Below are positions 15,161-23,725 of a stretch of 64,000 nt of DNA, in pieces. Below the pieces are notes generated by a model that was not told where the DNA came from, made no database searches, and was given only the letters and a program-made list of their open reading frames with translations. The stretch comes from Acidobacteriota bacterium (GTDB taxonomy: Bacteria; Acidobacteriota; Thermoanaerobaculia; Gp7-AA8): assembly GCA_021325515.1 (NCBI GenBank), contig JAJPHC010000002.1:1-64000 (forward strand), written 5' to 3'. The position numbers and the translations under genes were made by a program. The first letter of the stretch is position 1, and each line of letters begins with the position of its first letter.

Positions 15161-17302
15161 GTGTTCCTTTCGCGCAAGTACGTCCCTCTTCTGGTCCTCC
15201 CACCGCTGTTGACACTACTGCCTCTGTCATTCGCGTTTCTCCATGAGGCGCTGCCGGGAGCCGCGTCGTGGCGCTGGATTGTGATTCCGCCGGTCCTCGC
15301 GTACGGCCTCGGCGCGGTGCTCTTCCACCTCGCCGTGCAGCCCGCGGTCCGCGATGCGGAACGCTCGATCCTGCAGAGCCTCGATGTGAGCGAGGCGGTC
15401 ACCCATTGCCTTGCGCGAACCACCGCCGCTTCTTTCATCCTCTGGGCGGCAACCGGAGCGTTGCTCGCGATCGCAGGGACTGCACTCCTGCTCAACACGT
15501 TCAAAGGTCTGCAATGCTTCGGAATCGCAGCGATGATCGTTGCGGTGCCGGCGATGGCGTGGTCGTACTGGTGCGGGAAGAGCATGCTCCTCGGCGCCTC
15601 CAGCGGTGCAGGAGCGGTGACGTATCGCGGCCGCATCTATTCGATCGGAGTGAAGATCGCGATGGTCTTCCTCGGATTCTTCGCGACGTCGATTGGCGCG
15701 CTCGTGCAGCTCACGGCGTCGCATCGCGGGGATGCGACGAGCTACGCGCTCTTCATCGCGCTCGTAACGATGATCGCGTTCAGCCTGGCGATCTACTTTC
15801 TCGCGCGTGACGTGACGCGTCCGATCGTTCAACTGATGCGCATCGCAGCCGATCTCGCCGAGGGACGCTTCGACTCTGATCCGCATCTCTTTTCCGATGA
15901 CGAGATCGGGCAGCTCGCGCGGAGCTTCGCCGTCACCCATGGCAATCTGCGAACGCTCATCGGAAGTGTCGGCCGGAGCGGCGGTGCAATCAGCGAAGGA
16001 GTGCGTCTGATCTCGGCCGGAACGGAGACGCTGGTCACCGGCGCCCGCGAACAGAGCGGATCGGCCGAGCAGTCGGCGAGCGCAGTGAATGAGGTGAAGA
16101 AGGAAGCGCAGTCGGTGCAGCAGGCAGTGGGCAAGGTCGCCGAGCTCACGGACGATTCTGCGGAACGGGCAACGGAGCTTCGCGCCTCTTCGGAGGAAGT
16201 CGCGCGCCGGATGGAAGAGCTCTTCCTCTCGGTCGACAAGAGCAGTTCGGGGACGACGGAGATCGATGCGGCTGCCGTTGAGATGACGAGCCGGACGGCA
16301 ACACTGTCCGGGATCGCATCCGACGTGCTGGTGTTCGTCGCGCAGATGGATGCAACGACGACACAGATACATCGGACGGCGAGTGAGACCGCGGATCTGT
16401 CGCAGCAGGTGCAGCAGAACGCCGATGAAGGAAGGAAAGCTGTGCGCGACACGGTGGAAGGCATCCGTCACGCGCAGAGCTCGACGCGGAAGACGTCGGA
16501 GGCATTCGAGTCGCTCCAGCAGTCGCTGGGACAGATCGATCAGATTCTTCTGTTCATCGATGAGGTGACGAACCGGACGAACCTGCTCTCGTTCAACGCG
16601 GCGATCATCGCGGCGCAGGCAGGGCAGAACGACTTCGGATTTTCGGTGATCGCGGACGAAGTGCGCCAGCTCGCCGAGCGCACGCGCAGTGCGACGAAAG
16701 AGATCTCCACGATCCTTCGCGGCCTGCAGCCGGTGACGCGGCAGGCGATGGACGCGATGAACGAAGGTGTGACCCGCGTCGATGACACGGTCGCACTCGC
16801 CAATAACGCCGTTGCAGCTCTGGAGACGATTCTCGGCAGCGCATCGAAATCGCTGGAGATGTCGCAGTCGATCTCCGCGGCACTGCAGGAACAGACGCGC
16901 GCAACGCGGCATCTGCATGCAGTGACCGCGAAGATGTCCGACACGATCAGCGAGATCGACCGTGGAACGCAGGGGCAGGCCGAAGCGACACGCCTCCTTG
17001 CCGGTGAAGCGGAACGGGTGCGCGACATCGCGAGCCTGGTGCAGGAGGCATCGCGCGAACAACTGGCGTCAGCGGGCGGGATCGCGAGAGCCATGGAGGA
17101 AATCGCCGCCGGCGTCAAACTGATCGGCGAACGCCTCGTCCGCCAGATCACCCACACCGATCAGGTTGCCGGCGCTTCGAAAGTGACCCTGACGATCGCC
17201 CGCAAAAACGACGACATCGCGAACCAGTTCAGCGCAGCGCTGATGGCACTCGTGGAGAGCGGAAGAGCGTTCGATGCCCAGGTGGCGAGGTTCAGGGTGT
17301 GA
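15161..17302 (+). CDS. Methyl-accepting chemotaxis protein without periplasmic sensor
   Basis: 713 residues. Six predicted membrane helices occupy about 8-27, 38-58, 90-112, 117-137, 160-183 and 193-214 with very short loops; there is no ordinary two-helix plus large ligand domain. A HAMP linker (about 215-265, RPIVQLMRIAADLAEGRF, DEIGQLARSFA) leads to a long coiled signalling domain. The hairpin tip EVTNRTNLLSFNAAIIAA (about 467-484) matches the MCP consensus, with Ser-Phe and Ile variations at positions that are usually LA and E. Signals would come from the membrane itself (energy or fluidity) or a partner. GAGGTG precedes the GTG start. It may serve the pilus cluster that faces it. Confidence 0.92.
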   Translation: MFLSRKYVPLLVLPPLLTLLPLSFAFLHEALPGAASWRWIVIPPVLAYGLGAVLFHLAVQPAVRDAERSILQSLDVSEAVTHCLARTTAASFILWAATGALLAIAGTALLLNTFKGLQCFGIAAMIVAVPAMAWSYWCGKSMLLGASSGAGAVTYRGRIYSIGVKIAMVFLGFFATSIGALVQLTASHRGDATSYALFIALVTMIAFSLAIYFLARDVTRPIVQLMRIAADLAEGRFDSDPHLFSDDEIGQLARSFAVTHGNLRTLIGSVGRSGGAISEGVRLISAGTETLVTGAREQSGSAEQSASAVNEVKKEAQSVQQAVGKVAELTDDSAERATELRASSEEVARRMEELFLSVDKSSSGTTEIDAAAVEMTSRTATLSGIASDVLVFVAQMDATTTQIHRTASETADLSQQVQQNADEGRKAVRDTVEGIRHAQSSTRKTSEAFESLQQSLGQIDQILLFIDEVTNRTNLLSFNAAIIAAQAGQNDFGFSVIADEVRQLAERTRSATKEISTILRGLQPVTRQAMDAMNEGVTRVDDTVALANNAVAALETILGSASKSLEMSQSISAALQEQTRATRHLHAVTAKMSDTISEIDRGTQGQAEATRLLAGEAERVRDIASLVQEASREQLASAGGIARAMEEIAAGVKLIGERLVRQITHTDQVAGASKVTLTIARKNDDIANQFSAALMALVESGRAFDAQVARFRV

Positions 17303-17418
17303 TGATGGGACGGATGGGACGGATAGGCCTATGGGACCTATAGGACCTATGGGCGGAGACCATTCCGCCGTTCCGCCTATAGGTCCCATAGGTCCTATAG
17401 GTCCCATTAGTCCCATCA
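17303..17418. repeat. Nonamer-based palindrome, copy 2
   Basis: Left part 17303-17354 and right part 17373-17418 are inverted copies built from 9-bp units (TGGGACGGA, TGGGACCTA, TAGGACCTA; TCCCATAGG, TCCTATAGG). It shares a core of over 20 bp with copy 1 at 2185-2266. The two arms differ by one unit in length. It fills the gap between the chemoreceptor stop and the convergent pilin gene stop. Confidence 0.85.
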
Positions 17419-17423
17419 CACCC

Positions 17424-18446
17424 TCAGAAGTTTGCCGAGGTCGTCACAAACCCCTGCTGGGCTTCGTAGGTGTTCGAGCCGTACCTCGCCATCATGAGGA
17501 CGCGCGTCATTACCTTGCGTGCCTTTGCCGGTCCGGCGATTTTCACTTCGAAGCCTGAGGGGAAATCGGGCAGTGTGTTGTCGGGCTTTGCAAACTTCGC
17601 GATGCTCACCGGCAGCGGAAAGGAACCGAACGCAACGGAGTAATCCATGCGTCCTGAGATGCGGCCGCCCTTGAGCTCGGGGAAGAGTGAGCTCGTCGAG
17701 GCAATGGAGATCGTCGGTCTGTTGATGGCCGAGCCCCAGTTTCCATTCGATGGAATCGTGTAGAACGCGCTGGCGAGGGGCTGGCCCGGATTCCACGCGG
17801 TCGTGATGCCCGCTGTGCTCAACGCGGCTCCGATCGCCTGGACCTGGGCCCGCGTCAGAGCGCTCAACTGGAAGTAATCGGCGTACTCGACGCTCGTGCT
17901 CTGGAGAAGATCGAGAGTGTAGGCGCTCGTCGAGAACTTGCGATCCGTCGTCGGCGATAGAAAGAAGTATTCGAAGCGATAGCGATCGGCGAGGAACTCC
18001 ACGTCGGGCGTCGTGCGGTCGCCGTCATCGTCATACATGATCGACATCGGCTCCAGCTGCCGCACGATGAGCAGCGAGTTGCCGGTATAGCGGGTCGCGC
18101 CGTCGGGAGAGATCGTCGAGTCAGCCTGAAGAATCGGCAGCAGCGTAGTGGTCCATGACGTATAGCGGGCGGGAATCTGAAGGGCACTGCGATAGGCCGC
18201 TCCGTCCGCGTCTTCCTGAAAGACCTGACGCGCCTGGACGATCTCCGTCTGCAGCGTGTTGGTGGCGCGCTGCGTCATGGTGGTCAGATCGTTGTGGCTC
18301 TCGTTGAACATCGTGACGCGCAGCGTCTGATCCATGATCGAGTAGACGACGAGCATCAATGCGGAGATCACGGCCAACGCGACCGAGACTTCGACGAGTG
18401 AGAAGCCTTTAGCGGATGATGTACGCGCGCTGCTGATCGGAACCAT
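17424..18446 (-). CDS. PilW/PulJ-like minor prepilin
   Basis: 340 residues. N-terminus MVPISSARTSSAKG then FSLVEVSVALAVISALMLVVYSIMD is a class III prepilin signal: cleavage after G14, Glu at mature position 5 and a hydrophobic helix. The long C-terminal part (FEYFFLSPTTD, TIASTSSLFPELKGG, ARKVMTRVLMMARYG) resembles PilW/PulJ minor pilins, which prime pilus assembly. ATG 18446 is chosen for its GGGGAG ribosome site and because the prepilin peptide begins there. It overlaps the previous pilin gene by 38 bp. Last gene of the minus-strand pilin cluster and convergent with the chemoreceptor. Confidence 0.8.
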   Translation of the reverse strand: MVPISSARTSSAKGFSLVEVSVALAVISALMLVVYSIMDQTLRVTMFNESHNDLTTMTQRATNTLQTEIVQARQVFQEDADGAAYRSALQIPARYTSWTTTLLPILQADSTISPDGATRYTGNSLLIVRQLEPMSIMYDDDGDRTTPDVEFLADRYRFEYFFLSPTTDRKFSTSAYTLDLLQSTSVEYADYFQLSALTRAQVQAIGAALSTAGITTAWNPGQPLASAFYTIPSNGNWGSAINRPTISIASTSSLFPELKGGRISGRMDYSVAFGSFPLPVSIAKFAKPDNTLPDFPSGFEVKIAGPAKARKVMTRVLMMARYGSNTYEAQQGFVTTSANF

Positions 18447-18951
18447 AGTGCAGTGACTCCCCGTCTCGAAATGCTTCGACACGAACTTCGTAATTGGCGC
18501 TGGGAAAGCGATCGGCGGGAACGGCCCAGGCAAACGTCATCATCGGTGTCAGATTGGCTGCGTCCCTTGGTCTGACGCCAGGCTCCGCCTCCGAGTCGTC
18601 GCGCATGTTGAACCACGTGCGGCCGCCGTCGCGGCTGTACTGCGTCGCATACAGCACCGGCAGATCGTCCTCAGGCGGACATTGGCTTCTCTCGCCGTTC
18701 GCCACCCACGACCACTCGACCTGCACGCTCTCCGGATTCGTTACGCTGAAATTCGTCGTCGGATTGATCACCACCAGATGCGGCAACGCGCTGTGCAGGC
18801 GGTTCTCGGTCACCTTCATGACGCGAGTCGCCTGCTCGGCCGTCCAGCAGACGCCGACCGTCAGCACGGAGATGATGCCGAGGACGACGGTGACTTCCGT
18901 CAGCGAGAATCCTCTATCTCTTGATGAATGCGCGGTACTGGTGAAATGCAT
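18409..18951 (-). CDS. Small minor prepilin with Asp-box C-terminal domain
   Basis: 180 residues. MHFTSTAHSSRDRG then FSLTEVTVVLGIISVLTVGV is a prepilin signal (cleavage after G14, Glu5). Residues from about 70 form one compact domain with VEWSW, YSRDGGRTWFNMRDD and WAVPADRFPSANYEVRVEAFR. This same domain ends the 1120-residue prepilin encoded just upstream, so the two are paralogous there. The start overlaps the upstream gene by 38 bp; an ATG at 18969 is an alternative. In pilus systems FimT/GspH-like minor pilins sit at the tip; this role is inferred. Confidence 0.7.
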   Translation of the reverse strand: MHFTSTAHSSRDRGFSLTEVTVVLGIISVLTVGVCWTAEQATRVMKVTENRLHSALPHLVVINPTTNFSVTNPESVQVEWSWVANGERSQCPPEDDLPVLYATQYSRDGGRTWFNMRDDSEAEPGVRPRDAANLTPMMTFAWAVPADRFPSANYEVRVEAFRDGESLHYGSDQQRAYIIR

Positions 18952-21900
18952 AGTGCAGCGGGACCTCATCGCGATACGCCTCAATGCGGATCACGTAGTT
19001 GCCTTTCGGGAAACGGTCGGCGGGAACGGACCACGTGTAAGACGTCGCGGTGATCAGATTCCTCGAGTCGGTGGGACGCACGCCGGCCTGCGCCGGTGAG
19101 TCGTCCCGCATGTTGAGCCATGTGCGGCCGTTGTCGCGGCTGTAGAGCGTCGCGTAGCGAACGGTGACGTCCTCGGCAAAGGTCGCGGAGTAGTCCGGCG
19201 TGTATTTCAGGCCGTCCCACCGCGTCCATTGCGAGCTCCACGTGACGTTGATCGTCGACGGATTGCGAAGGTCGATGTCGTCGTTCGGTGCGGTGATTGC
19301 GATGCGGGGCAGCTCGCGCACGCGTGACGCGTCGAGACTTCCATTGGTGCTGTACAAGCCGCCGGCGAGGAAGCTCTGCACGAGACTGAGGAACGACCAG
19401 CGCGAGATGAACGAAACTCCCGACGTGCCGGTCGGCGAGAGGCCGTTGACGACCACGAACGCCGCGTCGCTGCCGCTGCGCATCGAGAGCAGCGAGCTTC
19501 CCTGAATGTTCGTCGAGTGTTTGTAGTAGCGGGCGAGTGGCGTGAGCGTCGTCGCCGCGCCATACACCGGCTGGAGGAAATGATCGGGATTCATGCTCGT
19601 GTCGTTGATATTGATGTCGAACGGACGCGCATTCGCGATCGAAGCCGGCAGCGGAACATCGTAGGTGTTCGCGATGTCCGTTCCGTCGTTGTCGAGAGTT
19701 CCTGTGGTGTTGTCCTGATACCGGTGGTGGAAGGTCGAGGACGCCGTGCCGCTCCAGAAGAATGTCGTGCTGCCTTCTTCCTGCGGACGGCGCGTCGCGT
19801 TGAAGAACGCTGTTCCGGTGGGAAGATTCGTACCGATCGAGCCGCGGAGCACGCGCGAGAATGTGCCGGCACCGCTGCCTGTCGGAAGATTGCCGTTCGA
19901 CACCCACGTGTTCCACTGCGAATCGGGAGCGAGCTCGCCGAGCCAGGACATCGACCACCAGTAGCTGCCGCTGGAGTTCTCGCGGATGTACTTCACGCCG
20001 CCGCTCTGCGCGTCGGTGATCGACTGCTCGTTGCGCGTGCCGCTGGTGCCGTCGAATGGTTTCGAAGAGACGGAGATGCTGTTCGGGAATCCGTTCGCGG
20101 AGTCGTACCCGATCTCGTTGCCGAGGCCGACGTAGTAGTAGGAGAAGCCGGTCATCGTCGTGTAGACGGCGTGCGAGCGAACGACGGCGGAGCGGAGCAC
20201 CTGATAGATGCGCGGGACGTCGATCTCGAGCATTCCGCTGCGCGTGTCCCACCCATCGTTGTTCGGATCGGTGTCGGAAGTGTTGTTCTTGATGCCGTAC
20301 CAGTTGCCGCTCAGGGCCGGCGCGTCGTATGACCAGCCGGGCCATGAGGAAGCGGCGTTCGCGGCCGACGAATGGAAATCGTCGAAGTAGCGGTTGTAGC
20401 CCATGCCGAGCGAATTGGCGCGGGCGCGGCCCGATGAAGCGTGTGGCGACTTGAGGTCCGCGTAGGGACAATGGCGGGGATCGCCGAGAAACTGAAAGCG
20501 CTCGGTGATGGGCAGATTCGGGTCAGTCGTCGCGTCGCCAAAGATCCAGGAGTCGGTGCCGCGCCACGCATACGTTCGAGAGATATTCGTGGGCGCCGGG
20601 TTCGGGGAATTGCCGATCTGGGTGTCGATCTCGATCATCGAGTTCGACGGAAGTGCCGACGCCGGAATCGTGATCACCCAGCGCGCGGTGTTCTTCTCGA
20701 TGTTGCTGCGGTTGTCGAGCGTCGTCGTGAATGCGTTCGGCGCAGTGCCGTCCGGCAGATTCTCGACCGGCGCAGGGATGTATTCGAGGCCGTACAGACG
20801 CGCGGCCGGTGAGAGCCCGCCGCGATCGCAGGGAGTCGATACGGTCACGCACGGAGACTTCAGCGGAGAGTTGTAGAGCGAATAGACGGTGTCGCTCGCT
20901 GTGTTCGTCGACGACCAGTACATCGTTCCCGGCGTGTTGATCATCGACGCCGTCTGCGTCGAGTACGGCACGTTGCTGATCCCTCCGCTGATCGATGAGA
21001 CATCGAGCGGAGATGGGCTGTAGCGGAGATTCTTCACCGTCACGGTGATCGGGACGTTGAGCGTGTCCGGCACCGAGCCCGGGCTGTTGATGTTCGTGTG
21101 ATACGAGTAGACGCGAAGGTTGATGTTCTCGCTGTTCGTGTAGCGCAGCTTTTCGGGATGCGTCACGACGCGAACGTTCGGCCACGTCGCCGGATCTTTC
21201 GCGGCATCGGCGAAGTTGCGCACGGGAGGGAAGGGGAACAGCTCGCCGTGCAGGTTGATGATGATCGCGTTCTTGTACTGCGAGGGATGCATGTACATGT
21301 CGTCGAACAGGAGCCGCAGCGTCGGCGTGTCGGCAGACTCGAGTCCGGCGGCGACGCGTGCATCGAAGAGAGCGCGCTCTTCGGGATAGCGCATCGCGTT
21401 GTTGTACTGATCGGCGAGAGAGTACGGCAGGCGGTTCGCCGCAGCGTCGTAGCCGTTCACCACGGTGCTGTCGACGCGGACGCGGCCTGAGAAGAAGTCG
21501 GGCGGGTAGTAGTAGTTCACCGCCGAGCCGCTCGGCATCAGGCCCGGATAGAAGTAGACGGAGTCGATCGCCGCGTTCGAATCGTTCGTGCGATTGACGT
21601 AAGGCGTGTAGTAGGGATCGCGGCCATAGGAGAGCTTGCGGACCCAGTGACGGCGGAACTGCAATCCCGGCTGGCGCGCCTCGAGGTCAGCCATCGCGCT
21701 GTCGACGAACGGCACGACGTCCTGCATGTACACCCACCAGCCGGGGATGTTCTCGATGGCGATGAGATAGATGTCGTAGACCTGCGTCGGCGGCGAGTTC
21801 TGTCCGATCGTGCTGAGCACGCTCGCCACCTCGGCGAGCAGACGCTGTCCTCCCTGCTCATTCACGAACACCTTCACGTTCACGATGCGCAGATCGTTCG

Positions 21901-22276
21901 CGCCGGTGATCTTTTGCACGGAGATGCGGCGCTCGAACAGCCACTTTCCTGCTCCCGTGGATGTGTTTCCGCTCGCAGCGCTCGCCGGATCGGTGATCGA
22001 CGTCTGCGTCGTCAACACCGTCTTGTTGGTGACGCCGTCGTCGAACTGGTCGAGCACGACCGCGTTCGCGCCGGTGTTCGACTGCACGAGTGAGCGCAGC
22101 TCCTCGAGCATGGAGATCGCCTTCTGCGTAGCGAACTGTTTGTTGAGATTGTCCTGAGTGCCGCGGTAGGCAGTGGTGAGCATGCCCGAAGAGGCGACGA
22201 TCAGCGTCCCCGTCAGCACCACTGCGATCAGTGCCTCGGCCAGCGTCATGCCTCGTTCGTAGTAGCGATGTTTCAT
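18914..22276 (-). CDS. Giant prepilin-like protein (1120 residues)
   Basis: N-terminus MKHRYYERG then MTLAEALIAVVLTGTLIVASSG is a class III signal (cleavage after G9, Glu at mature position 5). Typical minor pilins have 150-400 residues; this has 1120. After the stalk helix (to about 60) comes an Asn/Ser/Thr-rich extracellular region with many aromatics (about 200-1010: YYTPYVNRTNDSN, YYYPPDFFSGRV, NSPGSVPDTLNVPITVTV, WYGIKNNTSDTDPNN and others), then a C-terminal domain (about 1035-1120) with YSRDNGRTWLNMRDD and WSVPADRFPKGNY shared with the next gene. It probably sits at a pilus tip as an adhesin or DNA/substrate binder, comparable in position to PilY1 or ComZ; this is inferred. One base separates it from the pilX-like stop. 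Confidence 0.75.
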   Translation of the reverse strand: MKHRYYERGMTLAEALIAVVLTGTLIVASSGMLTTAYRGTQDNLNKQFATQKAISMLEELRSLVQSNTGANAVVLDQFDDGVTNKTVLTTQTSITDPASAASGNTSTGAGKWLFERRISVQKITGANDLRIVNVKVFVNEQGGQRLLAEVASVLSTIGQNSPPTQVYDIYLIAIENIPGWWVYMQDVVPFVDSAMADLEARQPGLQFRRHWVRKLSYGRDPYYTPYVNRTNDSNAAIDSVYFYPGLMPSGSAVNYYYPPDFFSGRVRVDSTVVNGYDAAANRLPYSLADQYNNAMRYPEERALFDARVAAGLESADTPTLRLLFDDMYMHPSQYKNAIIINLHGELFPFPPVRNFADAAKDPATWPNVRVVTHPEKLRYTNSENINLRVYSYHTNINSPGSVPDTLNVPITVTVKNLRYSPSPLDVSSISGGISNVPYSTQTASMINTPGTMYWSSTNTASDTVYSLYNSPLKSPCVTVSTPCDRGGLSPAARLYGLEYIPAPVENLPDGTAPNAFTTTLDNRSNIEKNTARWVITIPASALPSNSMIEIDTQIGNSPNPAPTNISRTYAWRGTDSWIFGDATTDPNLPITERFQFLGDPRHCPYADLKSPHASSGRARANSLGMGYNRYFDDFHSSAANAASSWPGWSYDAPALSGNWYGIKNNTSDTDPNNDGWDTRSGMLEIDVPRIYQVLRSAVVRSHAVYTTMTGFSYYYVGLGNEIGYDSANGFPNSISVSSKPFDGTSGTRNEQSITDAQSGGVKYIRENSSGSYWWSMSWLGELAPDSQWNTWVSNGNLPTGSGAGTFSRVLRGSIGTNLPTGTAFFNATRRPQEEGSTTFFWSGTASSTFHHRYQDNTTGTLDNDGTDIANTYDVPLPASIANARPFDININDTSMNPDHFLQPVYGAATTLTPLARYYKHSTNIQGSSLLSMRSGSDAAFVVVNGLSPTGTSGVSFISRWSFLSLVQSFLAGGLYSTNGSLDASRVRELPRIAITAPNDDIDLRNPSTINVTWSSQWTRWDGLKYTPDYSATFAEDVTVRYATLYSRDNGRTWLNMRDDSPAQAGVRPTDSRNLITATSYTWSVPADRFPKGNYVIRIEAYRDEVPLHYAFHQYRAFIKR

Positions 22277-22277
22277 C

Positions 22278-23399
22278 TCAGTTGTCCTTCGTCACGATCC
22301 ACGGCGTTCTGCTGAAGAGGTAGTTGCCCTTCTGCAGCCGGATCTGGTCGAGAATCGAGGGGTCGTAGTCGATCTCCGCGACTTCGGCACCGCTGGAGAG
22401 CTGGACGGGACCGTTGGCGATGACCGAACCGGTGATGCTCGAAGGGGGAGAGATGTTCAGCGTTCCACCGACCCAGACGAGTCCGTTGAAGAACGCATTC
22501 GACTGCGGATTCAGAATGAGATTGCCGAGGACGACGAGGATGCCGCTGCCGGTTAGACGCTTGGTAGGACCGAAGGTGGCATTTCCGCGAATCACGATGA
22601 GCGACATCGTCGGCATCGGATCGGGAAGATCGCGTTCGTCGTCCACGACGATGTCCGCCATGCCGACCAGTTCCTGTTGCGTGACGCCGAAAACGCTGCT
22701 CAGCGCAAACGCGCCATTCGTCGTGTTCTGCGCCGGATTGCCGCTGACAGTGCCGCTGACGCGCGGCGTGCCCGTCGCGGGGGGGTAGGCGATGCCGATT
22801 CCGTTGGTGCCTCCGAGGATGCGGCCGCTGCTGGTGACGTTGACGTTCGTTCCGCGATTCGCGCTCAGAGCAGCGTTGGCGGGCAGCGTCAGTGCGAGGC
22901 GCTGAATCTCGGTGCGCATCGTCTTCTTCGCCAGAATCGTGTTGCCGTTTACGCCCGGGCCGCTGCCGGGGCTGTTCTGCACATAGACGTAGCCGGCCGA
23001 ATCGATCTGCCACACGGTGCCGGCACTGCGGCCGCGCCGCGCACTCACGTCCGTGACTTTCGTCTTCCGCACTTCATAGCGCCCGGTGACGCGGCCGGGG
23101 TCGGAGATCGCGTACGTGCGTACGATTCCGATCGAGGAGTCCTCGGTGTCGGTTCCTGTCGGAGTGAACGCGGTGACAGGCTGAACGCGCTGATGAACGA
23201 ACCAGGAGAGCGCGTTGGTGAGCCCGGCCGAGGCGGCGTTGTAGGCCTGCCCCTGAGAGGTCAGCTGCCGTGCAACCATGCGGCCCGAGTTGCGCGAGAT
23301 CGTCAGTGCCGTGGCCAGCAGCAACAGAATGATCGTGCTCGCGAACAGCACGAGAGCGAGTGCGGCTCCTCGTTCGCCCGATCGGTTCCTTCTAGACAC
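22278..23399 (-). CDS. PilX-like minor pilin component
   Basis: 373 residues. GERGAALALVLFASTIILLLLATALTISRNSG is the typical PilX N-terminal region: an RGAAL start and a hydrophobic helix without the Glu5 of true prepilins. The C-terminal 250 residues are a secreted domain with repeated beta patterns (NVNVTSSGRILGGTNG, TLNISPPSSITGSVIANGPVQLSSGAEV) resembling right-handed parallel or polymer-like repeats; no named family is recognised. GTG 23399 has an AAGGAGA ribosome site 8 nt upstream. First gene of the pilin operon, followed in order by the giant prepilin, the small minor pilin and the PilW-like pilin. Confidence 0.7.
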   Translation of the reverse strand: MSRRNRSGERGAALALVLFASTIILLLLATALTISRNSGRMVARQLTSQGQAYNAASAGLTNALSWFVHQRVQPVTAFTPTGTDTEDSSIGIVRTYAISDPGRVTGRYEVRKTKVTDVSARRGRSAGTVWQIDSAGYVYVQNSPGSGPGVNGNTILAKKTMRTEIQRLALTLPANAALSANRGTNVNVTSSGRILGGTNGIGIAYPPATGTPRVSGTVSGNPAQNTTNGAFALSSVFGVTQQELVGMADIVVDDERDLPDPMPTMSLIVIRGNATFGPTKRLTGSGILVVLGNLILNPQSNAFFNGLVWVGGTLNISPPSSITGSVIANGPVQLSSGAEVAEIDYDPSILDQIRLQKGNYLFSRTPWIVTKDN

Positions 23400-23412
23400 A
23401 GGACTTCTCCTT

Positions 23413-23426
23413 CGGTCTTGCGACCG
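23413..23426 (-). promoter_or_regulatory. GCAA-loop hairpin before pilX-like gene
   Basis: On the minus strand CGGTC, GCAA, GACCG, followed by AAGGAGA and the GTG start. A stable GNRA hairpin so near the ribosome site could affect translation. Confidence 0.4.
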
Positions 23427-23474
23427 TCATTTTTCTTAGTTCGGTTGTTATGGGGCCCTGGGGGAAAGGAAAAC

Positions 23475-23488
23475 GGGGCTTACGCCCC
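23475..23488 (-). terminator. GTAA-loop GC hairpin in pilin leader
   Basis: On the minus strand GGGGC, loop GTAA, GCCCC then GTTTTCC. The 5-bp stem and short U-tract could attenuate transcription into the pilin operon. Confidence 0.35.
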
Positions 23489-23560
23489 TGCTTACATCAC
23501 TGCTGCCATTATTACTGAGGAGGATCGATTACGGCTTTACTGCTTCGATCTTCCGGAAAC

Positions 23561-23585
23561 AAAAAAAGGGGCGTTACGCCCCTTT
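23561..23585 (-). terminator. Intrinsic terminator downstream of the phosphatase gene
   Basis: On the minus strand GGGGCG, loop TAA, CGCCCC, then TTTTTTTG. A strong terminator 140 bp after the phosphatase stop, closing the long minus-strand run before the pilin operon. On the plus strand the U-tract is weaker (CCCCTTTGTT). Confidence 0.85.
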
Positions 23586-23725
23586 GTTGGTATTCGCTAC
23601 CGCGATGTTGTGTTTCCGCGCATTGTCCGGTATCCGCGTAATCAGGGCGTGAGCGCGAGCGTCAAAAGTTCGTAAAAGAAAAACCGGCGTGATTCGGATC
23701 ACAAACGGGATGTCGCGCTCAGCCG

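Larger units (their letters stand above)
23400..23725. other. 326-bp leader of the pilin operon
   Basis: Read on the minus strand it holds a strong terminator (23585-23561), a second GGGGC hairpin (23488-23475) and a CGGTC-GCAA-GACCG hairpin (23426-23413) right before the pilX-like ribosome site. A TTGACG at 23658-23663 could be a -35 element. It was compared with the GEMM cyclic-di-GMP riboswitch consensus, which is common before pilus genes, and does not match. Confidence 0.5.

Noticed and set aside
15227-17062. A 611-codon frame antisense to the chemoreceptor
   Set aside because: The sense strand encodes a complete receptor; the antisense frame is a codon-bias artefact.
17069-17419. Collagen-like GPIGPMG peptide
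   Set aside because: It is the translation of the nonamer palindrome and antisense receptor sequence, with no ribosome site.
23400-23560. GEMM cyclic-di-GMP riboswitch before pilus genes
   Set aside because: The conserved GEMM core words are absent; only simple hairpins are seen.
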